Below are positions 1 to 11,562 of a stretch of DNA of 64,000 nt, in pieces (position 1 is the first letter of the stretch; each line of letters opens with the position of its first letter). The stretch is from NCBI GenBank assembly GCA_012064385.1, contig QRDG01000027.1, positions 2,452,408 through 2,516,407 on the forward strand, written 5' to 3'. The DNA is from Puccinellia tenuiflora. Taxonomy: Eukaryota; Streptophyta; Magnoliopsida; Poales; Poaceae. Both the position numbers and the translations under genes were made by a program. The notes beneath the pieces are model-generated. The model was not told where the DNA came from. It searched no databases and saw nothing but the letters and a program-made list of their open reading frames with translations.

Positions 1-507
1 TTGCGTGTGTGGGGAGCTGTCACGGTGCTATGTTGTACAACTTCCTTTTCTAAATCAAAACACGCAGGTGCTCCATGCAGTGAAGTCCATAGTCACTCAT
101 GGTAGATACCATAATACCCGTGGCACTTCGTTTCAAAAAAAAAAAAAAAACCGTGGCAGGTCGAAAAGAGATCAAGAAACGGTCGCATTGGGGCCATCTT
201 TAGCAGCCAGCTCTTTGACACCAAAGTTCCATATACTCTGGCGAGGCCCTATATCTTCCATGGAAAACAAAACTTCGTGGGTGATGTCACGCCGCACCAA
301 AGCCTCTCGTCGATACCTTCGCTGCTCTGAACATAAGCAGACCCCGGGCACTGTGTAATGCTAAAACAGAGAATTCTGCTACTTCAGTTACGAGCTTCAT
401 TCGTGAAACATCGCCATCGTGGAGCTTTCTAGATGCGTGGGTGGAGATCATTATATTTCTCACACGTACGCTTACGGCAGTCCTTTTAAACTTTCTCCAC
501 CTTTTTT
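1..507. other. Intergenic DNA, no gene recognised
   Basis: The reading frames here are short, of mixed composition, and match no family I know. A short A-run near 136-151 is the only low-complexity tract. I see no promoter, splice pattern or repeat boundary. Confidence 0.5.
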
Positions 508-655
508 TTTTGACAAAGCAAAAGATTTGTCATTTTCATTAAATAAGAAGAAGTTTTAGATAGTTTTACAAACCATGCCAAGACCAAGAATGGCCAAGGC
601 CTCAAACATGATGCCGACCGTCGACGCATCACACGCCGCTCCTTCTTTGATCACA
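508..655 (-). mobile_element. Possible LINE 3' tail remnant
   Basis: Read on the minus strand, the segment ends in a run of A (the T-run at 503-513) preceded by a phrase about a target 'aaatcttttgctttgtc'. That layout resembles the 3' untranslated end of grass L1-type LINEs, as does the segment at 53690-53850. No reverse transcriptase domain is present, so this would be a strongly 5'-truncated insertion. The call rests on tail similarity only. Confidence 0.3.
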
Positions 656-663
656 CGGGACTG

Positions 664-1267
664 CAGGGGCGGAGACAGGGGGTGCTAGCAGGGGTCGCCC
701 CCTCCCCCCCACAACCGATCGCCCCTTATAGAATTTTACCAGGTGCCAGTACGTATGTCTAATAGACGTACACAATTAGCTAATTAGCAATATTTAAGCC
801 CAAAATCATGTAGCTCTGTGCATACACCGTAGCCCATCACAACAAAAACAGCCCATATAGCTGTGTGTCCGACTACATGATCGTGGACCTGATCTTTGCC
901 AGCTCGATCGATCAGATCTCGCTAAGATATCACGAGTTCACGGCGCCTGCCGGCGGCGGCACACCATGGATGACCTAATGCACGGTGAATCTGGTGACCT
1001 AATGTTGTTTGGATGAAGTTGTTTGCAAATGGTGATACAAGCCTATTTCTAAACTTGGGAAATGTAGACCAAAAATATCGGTTTCTTACGATTTAAAGTA
1101 TTTTAGGCCATTTATATTCGTATAATGTTATTGGCTTATCCTCAAACATACAATAATAACTTGATATGCTATTTTGTTTTGAACTTGTTGTCTTCATATA
1201 CTATACAACACATGTGATTATCAGTCCCCCCCTCCCCCCCGATGTTCAAATCCTGGCTCCGCCCCTG
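664..1267. mobile_element. hAT-type non-autonomous element (604 bp)
   Basis: The left end is CAGGGGCGGAGACAGG and the right end is the complement of CAGGGGCGGAGCCAGGA, so the termini are inverted repeats. They are flanked by cgggactg (656-663) and cgggacgg (1268-1275), an 8-bp target duplication with one mismatch, as expected for hAT transposons. The interior is AT-rich and codes for nothing recognisable. Two further copies with the same terminal motif are at 50217-50373 and 61583-61768. Confidence 0.8.
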
Positions 1268-1310
1268 CGGGACGGGACGTCAATTTGCACGCACGTGTTG
1301 GAGTCCCGGC

Positions 1311-1630
1311 TAAGGATGGCAATGGTAGGGTATGGGCAGGATAGAGCAATACCATACCCATACCCATATAGTCTATGGGTACAAAATTCTACCCATACCC
1401 TTATCCGTGGGGATGAAATTATAACCATACCCATACCCGTTGGGTAAATTAAATAGTACACAAATTGTTCACACTTATACATTCGTTGGTAGCACATTTG
1501 ACAAAAAAAATCAATTATCTCAACTCAGTAACAGGTAGATAAACACATGACAATTATCTAACTTTGGAAATCATAATACGGGTACGGTACCCGCGGATAT
1601 CCGTACCCATGGGTAAAATTGTCATCCTTA
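1311..1630. mobile_element. hAT-like MITE with TAAGGATG termini (320 bp)
   Basis: The termini are TAAGGATGGCAAT and, at the right, ATTGTCATCCTTA, an inverted repeat with one mismatch. The subterminal sequence is rich in 'tacccatac' and 'gggtatggg' motifs that fold back. The flanks gtcccggc (1303-1310) and gtccggc (1631-1637) look like an 8-bp duplication that lost one C. It has no coding capacity and lies 43 bp beyond the hAT element at 664-1267. Confidence 0.75.
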
Positions 1631-2137
1631 GTCCGGCACCCCAACCTGACTGTTGGTTCTACTATGCTGTAGACCTGTAGTACTACTACGATGTGAAACA
1701 ACCAGCAGTTCAGCACAGGCCGGGACGCTCGTAGCCGTAGCTTTGACGGGTCGCTCGCTTGATACGTCACGGGTTTGTTGTTGCGTCCCCGAGCGCCTCG
1801 CCTAGGGCTAGGAGACTCAGTCAGAACTCAGAAGACGTGCCGTGCTAATGTCACGCCTCACCTTTTTTTTTTGTGAAAACCTTTTTTTTTTTGTGAAAAC
1901 CTTTGTTCTGCTCTCCACGTATCTACTCCGTATGTATGTACTCTGTGCGTACGTGCTCTAGGAATTTGTCGGGAAACGACGTGCAGTGGAAGACGGACGT
2001 GTCCAGACAGACTCTGTCTGTTTCCGTGCCACATCGGTGGTGTCGTGGTGACCTTGCTGGCTCTCTCCTTGTTTTTTTTTCTTTACCAAAAGCAGACGAC
2101 ACGGCATTTCATTGTATGATAGCCAGTTTCCAATCTA
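1631..2137. other. Intergenic spacer
   Basis: No gene is recognised. A directly repeated T-run unit of about 20 bp, ending in gtgaaaacc, lies at 1862-1903 and looks like slippage. Confidence 0.5.
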
Positions 2138-2247
2138 CTCCCTCTGTTTTAAAATAGATAATTTTTATTTAGCTACATATGGATGTATTTAGACATCTTC
2201 TGGTATATGTGGACAAATGAAAGTCAAGTATTTTGAAATGGATGGAG
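2138..2247. mobile_element. Stowaway MITE (110 bp)
   Basis: The element begins ctccctctgttttaaaata and ends attttgaaatggatggag, the usual inverted termini of Stowaway (Tc1/mariner) MITEs. TA dinucleotides flank both ends (2136-2137 and 2248-2249). The interior is AT-rich and non-coding. Confidence 0.85.
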
Positions 2248-2300
2248 TAGATCTGATGATGCTTTTATATGACTGAAATGAAATTAATGATCATATATAG

Positions 2301-2507
2301 GGGGTGTTTGATTAGTCTTTAACTTTGGCTTTTGGCTTTGACTTATAAGCTCAAAAAGCATCTAAATAGGTGCTTTTGGCTTTTGGCTTATACCATAGTA
2401 AAACATAAGTCAAAAGTCAAAAGCCAAAATCATCTATTTAGGTGTTTTTTGTCTTATAAGCCAAAACCAAAAGCCAAAGGCAAAGCCAAAGCCTAACCAA
2501 ACACCCC
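2301..2507. mobile_element. Foldback MITE with GGGGTGTTTG termini (207 bp)
   Basis: The left end ggggtgtttgattag and right end ctaaccaaacacccc form an inverted repeat. The inside is a long imperfect palindrome built from 'aggtgcttttggcttttgg' and its complement. The superfamily (PIF/Harbinger or hAT) is unclear because no clean target duplication is visible. Related copies lie in the MCU intron (31623-31828) and as a fragment in the KCR intron (37809-37871). Confidence 0.75.
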
Positions 2508-3256
2508 ACAGAAATAATGGTTGGTCTGCCAGTAGTAGACAAAAAAAAAAACTTACTCATGAAACCTTTGACGTTTGAAAGTGCCCAGCCCGTGTTGTAC
2601 TCGTCTGCTATGCTGTAGCCTGTATTGGCTATAATAGCATATCCATGCGACAGGGAATATTCAATAATGGGAGTCTTGCCATCGCCGAGCAAACAGATGC
2701 TCGCATGCTGCACGTATACAGGAAAAAATGCTACTGTATTAATTCTTTTAGGTTCTCAGTATATGGCATCTCCGGTGAAAGTTCAACCAACATGTTGAAT
2801 GGAGGTTCCTAGAAGCTAACACTTTTTTAAGAACGGTTCGGGGCGAACAGATCCCGTAAATACCACCCTGAAAATTTCATAAATGATAGGGTAATAATGA
2901 TGTTTATATGCAGCCGAACTGCATGGTTCTTTGTCAGCTGTGGTGTCTGTCGCATGATGCGCGTCTTCATCATTATACAGTGTCACGCTCTTCTACAGTA
3001 TGTACACGATTTCATATTTAGAACAGTGTGCCATATGTAACACACGTTTCATAAAAATACACCATATGTAATTGTTTGGTTTTCGAACGCGGGTTACCCG
3101 CGGACGCAGGTTTAATTTCGTAAATGATAGGTTATCCATGCGACAAACAAAAGTGCTCTATCAGTTTCGAATTAGGGGATTTGAATTGCCCATATATAAT
3201 GCTGAACTCACTATCGCTAAGGACGAAATCACTTGGACCCCTTTTACTTTCTTCCT
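2508..3256. other. Intergenic spacer
   Basis: No gene, RNA or bounded repeat is recognised. It forms the left flank of the large nested insertion. Its last 17 bases are the start of a target duplication. Confidence 0.5.
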
Positions 3257-3273
3257 AAACTAGTACAAGGCAT
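3257..3273. repeat. 17-bp target-site duplication, left copy
   Basis: The sequence aaactagtacaaggcat occurs here and, identically, at 14793-14809. A duplication this long is typical of target-primed (LINE or SINE type) insertion and brackets the nested block between them. Confidence 0.85.
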
Positions 3274-4164
3274 CTGAAATCTAGGTGCCATCTAGTGACA
3301 AATACCTGACCCTGCGTCGTCCTCCCAGGGCTGCTCAGGGGTGCCCTAGCCACCGCCCCCCCCCCCCCCGACCCCCGACCTCCTCCTCTGCTTGCCGCCG
3401 TCGGACGAGACCCGACGAAAGACGCCGCGCGCTCCCCTGGGAAGGTGGCGTCAGGGCAGTTCCCTCCCCCTCTCGCGTTCTCCCGGCGCGGACGGGCGAT
3501 ACAACGACGGGAGGCGGCGATGCACGCGACGGCAAGGGCGCGTGCCGGCGGGATGAGCGGCGGGTCGGCACGGTTGGGCGCGTGGCGGCGCTTGGGGCAG
3601 AGGCGTGGGGGCTGGGCGCGCAGGCTGGCGATGCGGTGTTGGCCGGGCCCGATCTGGGCTGCGGGCGGGCCGAGCGGGCCGACGCGGCGGCTGCGCGCGA
3701 TGGAGGTGCAAAGCGGCAGGTGGGCGGCGCCTGGTGCAGCAGGAGGTGGGTGTGCTGTGGCGTCCGTGGCGGCGCTACAGGTTGGTGTGCGGCGCGGTGC
3801 GGCGGCAGAGAGGAAGCGGGGCCGCGGCCCCGGATTGATGGCTGGTGTGGCAGTGCGGCGTGGTTGTCGTGGAGTGAGGTGCCGCGACCGCCATGGCACG
3901 CGGTGAAGCTTGGTTGTCGATGACGGTTTCTCGTTGTTCTGTTGCTCCTCTCGCTTCGTGGTTGGATTGACCTCCGGGTGAAAGCGTGCACGGACTCCGG
4001 TTGGTGCCGTCGTCGTGGAGGCTCGATCCCGACCAGCGCGAGTGGTTCCGAGGTCCCCGGGTGAAAATCTAAGCTCCGTTCGGAGCGGGCGACGGCGACG
4101 GACTCGTCACTACCTTGTTGGAGGCGTCGCCTTGGAGACCTCACTAGTAGAGAACAGGGTATCA

Positions 4165-4257
4165 GTACCGGTTGTATAGGGCCTTTAGTACCGGTTGTAT
4201 AGGGCCTTTAGTACCGGTTGTGCAACCGGTACTAAAAGGTCGGGACTAAAGGGGTAC
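4165..4257. repeat. CACTA subterminal repeats, left end
   Basis: Several copies of the unit ctttagtaccggttg and its complement caaccggtactaaa occur in both orientations. Such arrays next to CACTA ends are the binding sites of the element's DNA-binding protein in well-studied family members. The array is interrupted by the LTR insertion and resumes at 8169. Confidence 0.8.
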
Positions 4258-7200
4258 TGTAGCGCCCCGACCCCGGAATTATACAGAGAGGCTATGTAGC
4301 CAACACAACCATCAATGTATAAAACAAAGATCGAGACTTGTGGAACAGAACTGGCACAGAGCATGACTCTACGACAAAAAAACATTTATATAGCAACTCA
4401 TATAACGAGAAGAATACAAATATTACAAACAAAAGGATCACAGATCCAACAATTCAACAAGCGGAAGCGGGTAGTGTTGTCTAACAACAAGAAGCAAATA
4501 TATGGCCTAAGAGGCCTACAATAAACATCATCCCAGCCAGCTTGTTCCACGGTCCCAAGCTGCCACCTGGGAACCCCAGACTAGTAGTCGACGTCAACGA
4601 AGAACCCACCTAGCTGCTCGGTGTCGTCCTCCTCTGAAATACAAATACATAGAGGCAGCAAAGAGAGACTGAGTACGATGTACTCGCAAGTTTAGTAGGG
4701 CGATATAGGCCCAATGACTGACGGAGGCTCTAAAGCTGTATAATGTAGTTCTTTTGCATAAAGCTAATTTTACTAAACCGAAATATAAAGTGACATGTGG
4801 CATTCGTCTACTCAGAATATTTTTATAAAGGGGTAAGAGAGTAACACTTTCATCTTCGGTTCTCGGCGAACCTACTTGCAACCATCACCACTCATCTCAC
4901 ACAAAGGCACTCCCTCGACTCACCCTCGAGGAAATGAACCTTTAACTCATGTTTGTTATGCAACCTCTAGCTGCCATATCAATTAGGTTAAAAGTTATCT
5001 ATGGTCTCGTATATCCGTTCCCAAGTCGTCCATAACCGCGGACACGGCTTTTCGAAAAGATTAAACCCTGCAGGGGTGTACTATTTGAAGTCGCCAGGTT
5101 TCCGCAGGAACCCCAGCTCCTTATCCATTGGTACCGTCCGGCTCACCTAGTTGGTCCTCTTCCGGGGAAGACCGGCGAGCGGGCGCGGTTAGACCTTTAC
5201 AATGCATGAGGCTTACTCAAGGACCATCAGTGGCGGAAGGACAGGTTCAGCGCTCCCAGCGCCCTGCCCCACCGTCACGTCCTAAACATCACCATCCTCG
5301 TTCCTTTTCCACTCACACCACACCCGCGCAAATGGAAATAGCAAACTAGAGGTCCCTTGACAAGCCCCTCACAAATTATTCGGTCAAAGGGGGTTCCATA
5401 TGCCCCCACCTCCGGAAGCACGCTCAATCTTGGTTCTAGAGACAAGAACTCGCACCTAGGGGCTAGAGTGAGGCAAAGCACCATCCCCGATGGCAACTCA
5501 CCCAAGCCATCTTAGCATTTTAATTTAAGCATCACAATTATCCACCATGCCCGAGTCATTCCATCAACATCAATAATTATGGAATTCAACAACGGACAAA
5601 CTAGTATTTCAACTAAGCATTTCTAAGCATGTCTAAGCATAGCTAAACATATGAATACAACACTAATTCTATATTCATCTCGGCCAACACTTCAACCCTA
5701 GGTTTCATAGGTAGGGATACATGTGATTGGCTCGGGGAAGAGACATGCATTCATAGGATTCTATATATTATACCAAAAGACATTCGAACCGCATGCAATA
5801 TTATGGTGGATAAGATAATTTGATAAAATCATAGGATGCTAGATGCCAAGAAGGTTAGGTTATCTCTTGCCTTGCTGCCGGGTAGCGTCGTATTGCTCGT
5901 CGGGGTAGGAGAGGGAACCCTCGACTCCGGAATCTATCGATACCCAAAGAAAATACAAAGCACACATAAATCACACGAACACAAGATGCAATGCTCAATC
6001 ACATGATGACATGTCAAGTTGATGCAAAGACATCAATATATAAATTAAAAACAAATTTAAATGGGGAGCCAAATAAGTGTTGCAATTATTTGGGAGCAAC
6101 CCCATATTTATCTTAGTGACCACAATTCTTGATAAACTATCAAATTATTAGAGAAGTGGTTCAAATATGCATGAACATGACAAGAATGGATAGGATTCGT
6201 CATTGCGATCAATTTGGTATTTTATTCGTGATTTTCGGAGTACCGATGAATAAATAGCAAATTAAATAAATAAATGAAATTAATTCATTTAAACAAGTTA
6301 TGAGTAACATCAAAGAAAAGTTTGTGATCATGATGGGATAAGTGCATGGTGTGATAGCATTTGACATGTTGATCACTTTGATATTTTATTTATAAATTTT
6401 TGGAACAATAATTATCAGAAATGATTTTTCCCAATTAGGTCTCATTTTTACCATTTTTGGAATTCACACACAACCAGCAAGATTAGGATTCCAAAAGACT
6501 GTTACCATGATTCTATAACTTAGGGTTTGTTTTGCTGAACATTTTGATATTTTATTTGCTATTTTTGGAGCAATATTTTAATAGTTACTAATTCTTTGAT
6601 TTTGTTTAGCTCCAAAAATAAAAAAATAAAAAGCAAAAACCAGGGAGGCCGGCCAGGCCGGTCGCAGGCCGGCCATTATGACCGGGCTCCAGCCCGAGAG
6701 GCCCCGGCCACCGGGCCGGCCCATATGGCCGGGCAGGGACCCGAGAGGCCCCGGCCTCGTGGCCGGTCAGGCCGGGCAACGGCCGGGCGTGCGGTGCTCG
6801 CTGGTGCTGACGTAGCATGACGTCATCCGGAGGCAGCTACGGCAGACGATCATCGATTCGTGGCCTCCGATGGGAAATTGGACACGGGGAAGTGCTCTAG
6901 GCGCTAGAGAAGAGAGAGGCGAGTCGAGGGGCGGCGGAAGAAGACCATATGGTCGCCGGAGTTGCGCCGGCGACCACGTCCGCGGCGGAGCGGCTCGGTC
7001 GACCACGGCGGCGGCCAACCAGAGCGAGAGGGTGAGGGAAGAAGGGTCGGGTCGGTGCGCAAGCTCACCAGCGACGTGGATATGCGCACGGCGAGGCCGG
7101 AGGAGGGCCGACGGCGAGGCGGCGGTGCACGACCTGCGGCGGCAGAGCGGGGGAGACGAGGACGCCGACGGCAACTTCGGGCACCCCGGCCCGATTCAAC

Positions 7201-8163
7201 CGGCGGGGAGGTACAGCACGTCGGGGCGGAGCTCGGGGCGGCGACGGCTTGCGCCGGGACGCAAGGAAACGGCGACGGACAGCGGCGTCAACACGGCGGC
7301 GGAGGGAGGCTAGGGTTAGGGTTTTCCTTGGACCGAAATCGACAGGGGAAAAGGGGAGGGGGCGACTGGGGAGCAGTTGGCATCGATGAGGTCCTCCTGG
7401 CCTCAAGGGGGCGAGTGGGGCGTCGACCACTGGCGCGGCATGGCGCCAGTGCCATGGAGCACAGGGAGGGAGGTGAGAGAGGGAAAAAATAATTACAAGA
7501 AGGTCCCTGGAGTTTTTGAAAAGCTTGCAAATAAGCCCAGCAGCAGCCTTCAAACATTTAAACAAATTACCAGGACATTTTCTAAAATCCCAGAAAAATT
7601 CATAGAGACTAGAATTACCTGTTAGAACCACCACAAATTTTGGTGAGTGCAAATAAATTATTTTGCTCAGAATTTGTTCATAGCCTTTGTTTAGGGTAAT
7701 TTGGAGCAATTTCCAAAATGCATTTAAATTGGGGAATTTATACAATTCCAAAAATATTGAAACTTTTCATGGAGGCTCTCACAATCATAAGGAGACTCCC
7801 CACAATTTTAGTTGAAATTTTTGGAAGTTCTAAATTGGTTCCAAAATTATGAATTGAATTCAGCCAATTTAGTCCTCATATTCATTTCTCATTCGACAAA
7901 ACTTGGAAATGGAGAATTGGGGATAAGGAGCAAATATGTAACTTCCTAAACAAGTTGGAAGTCCAAGAATGGTTGGTTGACCAGTTGAGTAAAACATTTG
8001 GTTGGAGGTTTTGGGAAGGTGGGCTTCCCATTACATTTGCTTTCCAAAACAAGGTGCATTTGTTAGAAATGACAAGTTTCACATGCATGCCATGATGCAA
8101 AGGATGCAAAGCAAAAGTGGAAAAATTCTTCGTATTTTTCGTAACCAAGCTAGGGCTGTTACA
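4258..8163. mobile_element. Solo LTR or LARD-type insertion (3.9 kb) inside the CACTA
   Basis: The insertion begins TGTAGCGCCCCGACC and ends AGGGCTGTTACA, giving TG...CA ends. It is flanked by GGTAC at 4253-4257 and 8164-8168, a perfect 5-bp duplication. I see no primer-binding site, polypurine tract or pol domain and no second LTR, so it reads as one very long solo LTR, comparable to the multi-kilobase LTRs of Sukkula-like large retrotransposon derivatives. It includes a stretch rich in ggccgg motifs (6640-6790) and a GC-rich stretch (6860-7480) with random open frames. Family assignment is tentative, but the insertion itself is firm. Confidence 0.75.
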
Positions 8164-8168
8164 GGTAC

Positions 8169-8275
8169 CCCTTTAGTACCGGTTTTATATACAACCGGTA
8201 CTAAAGGCCCTCCACGTGGGCAAGCCTGTGCGCTGGCAGGCTGAGGACCTTTAGTACCGGTACTAAAGGTTTCTG
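8169..8275. repeat. CACTA subterminal repeats continued after the insertion
   Basis: The palindromic ctttagtaccggt units continue directly where the left array stopped at 4257. This shows that the LTR element landed inside the array. Confidence 0.75.
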
Positions 8276-9535
8276 GTTTTTTTGCCCCCCTTATTTTTTC
8301 AGGGAGGTTTAGATTTTCGGTTTTATTTCTTTTCGCTTATTTTTCGGGGTTTAGGGTTTCTGTTTTTTTCCTTTTCGCTCATTTTTCAGTGTTTCGGAGG
8401 AGAGCACACGTATAAATTACCCACTACACATATAAAGTACTCACTACACATATAAAGTACTCTCGTTAATTACATATATAGTCATAATTATAATGGAGAT
8501 CACCGCTAGCTTAGTACATGCACGGAGGGAGTCTATTTTTCGACATAGTAGAATTCACCGAATTCATCTATGATATGTGTCAGCATGAATCCCGCCAATT
8601 CCTCTGCAATAGCTTTTACGCGGTTTTCTGATAGGAGCTGGTTCCGCTTCCTTGACATCTTTAAAAGAAGGAGATCAAATCAGTTATGATCGAAACTAAA
8701 CACAATTGATGGTAGCAAAATAAAAATTGTGTATGATGTTTACGTACCTCTCGTTTCTTGCACTATTGACTCTCTCATTGACCCTCATGTGAATATACTC
8801 GCAAACGTAGTATCCACATAGTTCTGTCCCCTGTGGTTGTCGCAGACACCACTATAGAAATAAAAATATAACATTGCTTTGATAAATTTTCAAACTTTGC
8901 TAAATTTACTTATACACTAATGAAATAATTTTCAAACTTTGCTACTAAAATTTCTAACTTAGCAATATTTCAAACTTAGAAATATTTCTAACTTAGCAAT
9001 ATTTCAAACTTAGCAATATTTCAAACTTTACTATGTTATCTAAATGACTTAGCAATATTTCTAACAAAATTGCTACACTAATAATAACCTAAAATAATTT
9101 TCAAACTTTGCTACTAAAATTTTAGGGCACTAACAATACACTAACAATTTTTCTACTAACAATTTTTTCTACTAACTATTTTCTACTAACAATTTTTCAA
9201 ACTTTACTATGTTATCTAAATGACTTAGCAATATTTCAAACTTGCTAAAATTGCTAAGTTTACAAAATTTGCTAAGATTACAAAATTTCTAACTTAGCAA
9301 TATTTCAAAATTTGCTAAGTTTCAAATTTGCTAAAATTGCTAAGTTTACAAAATTTGCTAATAATAATCTAAACAATAATAATCTAACCTTACTAATAAA
9401 ATAATAATCTAAACAATAATAATCTAAACTTTACTAATAAAATAATAATCTAAACAATAATAATCTAAAATTTACTAATAAAATAATTTTCTTATACACT
9501 AAATTTTTTCAACCTAAACATCAGTACTAAAAAAA
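8276..9535. other. AT-rich CACTA interior with simple repeated motifs
   Basis: No gene is recognised. From about 8880 to 9500 the sequence is built of degenerate short motifs such as tagcaatatttc, tttcaaactt and aataataatctaaa, a low-complexity region that probably arose by slippage. Confidence 0.55.
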
Positions 9536-9904
9536 ATGAGCACTACTAATCAAAATAACAGTACTGAAAAAAAAGAAAAAAAACTAACCTTTGCGGCGGC
9601 CGGAGCAGGGCTACGCGGCGACTGCGGAGCAGGGCGTGGAGCAGAGGAGAGCGGCGACTGCGGCGAGGGAGGAGGCGATGGGCCGGAGCAGAGGACGGAG
9701 AGGCGATGGGCCGGGGCGGCGCGTCGTGGAGCGGAGCAGGGGTGGCGGTGGTCGACGCGGCGAGGGAGGAGGCGATGGCGCGGCCGCCGGCCGGAGCAGA
9801 GCTTCGCCGGAGCAGGGTCGCGTCGAGGAGGAGGCGTCGGCGGCGTCGAGGACTTGGCGATTTGGGGAGCGAGGCGTCGATCCCCTGCCACTTAACCGTT
9901 CAAA

Positions 9905-10050
9905 ACACCTTTAGTACCGGTTGTTCTCTACAACCGGTACGAAAGGGTCTTTAGTACCGGTTGTAGAGAACAACCGGTACTAAAGTTCTGTTTTGGGCCG
10001 CGGCGAAATTTCGCGCGCGAAGCCCACCCCTTTAGTAGCGGTTGTACTTA
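9905..10050. repeat. Internal CACTA subterminal-type repeats
   Basis: Several ctttagtaccggttgt palindromic units lie in the middle of the element. The stretch from about 9955 to 10100 is repeated, imperfectly, at about 11172-11320. Both copies share the phrase tctgttttgggccgcggcg, followed by a poly-T tract. The internal position suggests an internal duplication or a fused second CACTA end. Confidence 0.7.
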
Positions 10051-10395
10051 ACAAACGGTACTAATGGGCTTTTGATTTTTTTTCCTCTAGTTTCTTTTTT
10101 CTTTCTTATGTTTTCTGTTTTTTATATCTATTTTGTTTTTTCTCTAGTTTCTTTTTCTTTAATATATATTTAATTTAATTGTCTAAAAATTTGTAATAAT
10201 TATCTATGTATTTGTTTTCTGTTTTTATATCTATTATCTATTTGTCAACGTCAATACGTAGGGGGGACTCATGTCCTCCCCAGCGCTGTGGTAGGACACG
10301 TATGTGACCAGGCAGCGCTAGGGGAGGACACACATGGCCAGGACAACGATAGGGGAGGACACGTGACTGACACGAGTCGTGACCGCAAAGCCCGC

Positions 10396-10590
10396 CTTTA
10401 GTCTCGGTTGGTAACACCAACCGGGAGTAAAGAAGCACACGGATCGTGTGTTTCTTTCAAGCGCTTGTGAGCTGTTGGATCAGGGCCTTTAGTACCGGTT
10501 CGTGTTACCAACCGGGACTAAAGAAGCACACGGATCGTGTGTTTCTTTCAAGCGCTTGTGAGCCGTTGGATCAGGGGTGTGTTTCTTTTG
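10396..10590. repeat. Tandem duplication of about 96 bp
   Basis: Two adjacent copies each contain a ctttagt..cggtt palindromic unit followed by aagaagcacacggatcgtgt and caagcgcttgtgagc. They differ at a few bases. The unit is a subterminal repeat plus unique sequence. Confidence 0.75.
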
Positions 10591-11171
10591 AGGGCTTGTG
10601 AGCTGTTGGATCTGCACTCCCACCTCATCCATAGGTACACCTTCTAATCGCCTATAAATAGCGACGTCCCTGCAGTGAACGACACACAACGAGCATCTAC
10701 CTTTGCCACCGAATCCAATGGTTGAATTTAGCCTACCTGCTGGCATGTTCCCTGGCATTATTGTGTTTGTCCTTGTTCGTCGGCCAGCCATTGGAGCCAC
10801 CTCCTGTAGGTCGGTGAATAAGGACAACACAACGACGCTGTTGGAAACAGAAGCCCTCAGGTAGGTTGAATCCAACCACTGGATTAGGGTGACACAATGA
10901 TGAATTGCCGAGGAGGTGAGAGTGGTGGTGGTGGAAGTGGTAGCCATGCCCCTCGATCGGATCCAAGCAGCTGCAAGCCGCTCTGATGATTTACAACATT
11001 CACAACACTTTTTGGGACGGTCGTTAGATCATTAGAGAAGTCTTGCAGCTGCTTGAATCGAAGGTCGATTTGCTGCTCACGATGACGCGAGACGGATGCG
11101 CAAGCTTCCGGATGGGCAAAACCAGTGTTGGATCAGCCACATGACCCTATATAAACCGTGTGTTTTGTGGA

Positions 11172-11320
11172 GAACAACCGGTGCTAAAGCTCTGTTTTGG
11201 GCCGCGGCGTTTTTCGCACGCGAAGCGCACCCCTTTCGTACCGGTTATATATTACAACCGGTACTAATGGGCTTTTGTTTTTTTCTCTCTTATTTTTTCT
11301 TTCTTATGTTTTCTATTTAT
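11172..11320. repeat. Second copy of the internal repeat block
   Basis: This matches 9955-10100 imperfectly: palindromic accggt units, the gggccgcggcg phrase, then a pyrimidine-rich tract. It marks a direct duplication about 1.2 kb apart within the CACTA interior. Confidence 0.65.
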
Positions 11321-11562
11321 TTTTTCTTTCTTATGTTTTCTGTTTATTTTCTCTCTCTTATTTTTTCTATCTATTTGTTTGAGATTAGAGGTGAATTCAT
11401 TTAATTAAAAAATTTTGAATTTGAACTTAATTAAGTCATTAAACTTATAAATTCAATATCTTTTCATATGTTTATCAGAAAAAATGCAATTAAAATATCA
11501 AATTGTTGATAAAAATGTAATCTATCTATTTATATAATTTAGAATTTATATAATTAAAATAT

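Noticed and set aside
3255..4144. Several overlapping GC-rich open frames of up to 269 codons on both strands
   Set aside because: They are open in almost every frame because of GC content, have Arg/Pro/Ala-rich translations without motifs, and lie inside a retroposed element.
6596..7751. GC-rich open frames up to 228 codons
   Set aside because: They fall within the 3.9-kb LTR-like insertion, overlap on both strands and show no family motif.
9536..9954. Open frames rich in Arg, Gly and Ala in the CACTA interior
   Set aside because: Compositional. Both strands are open at once, and there is no known CACTA protein of this kind.
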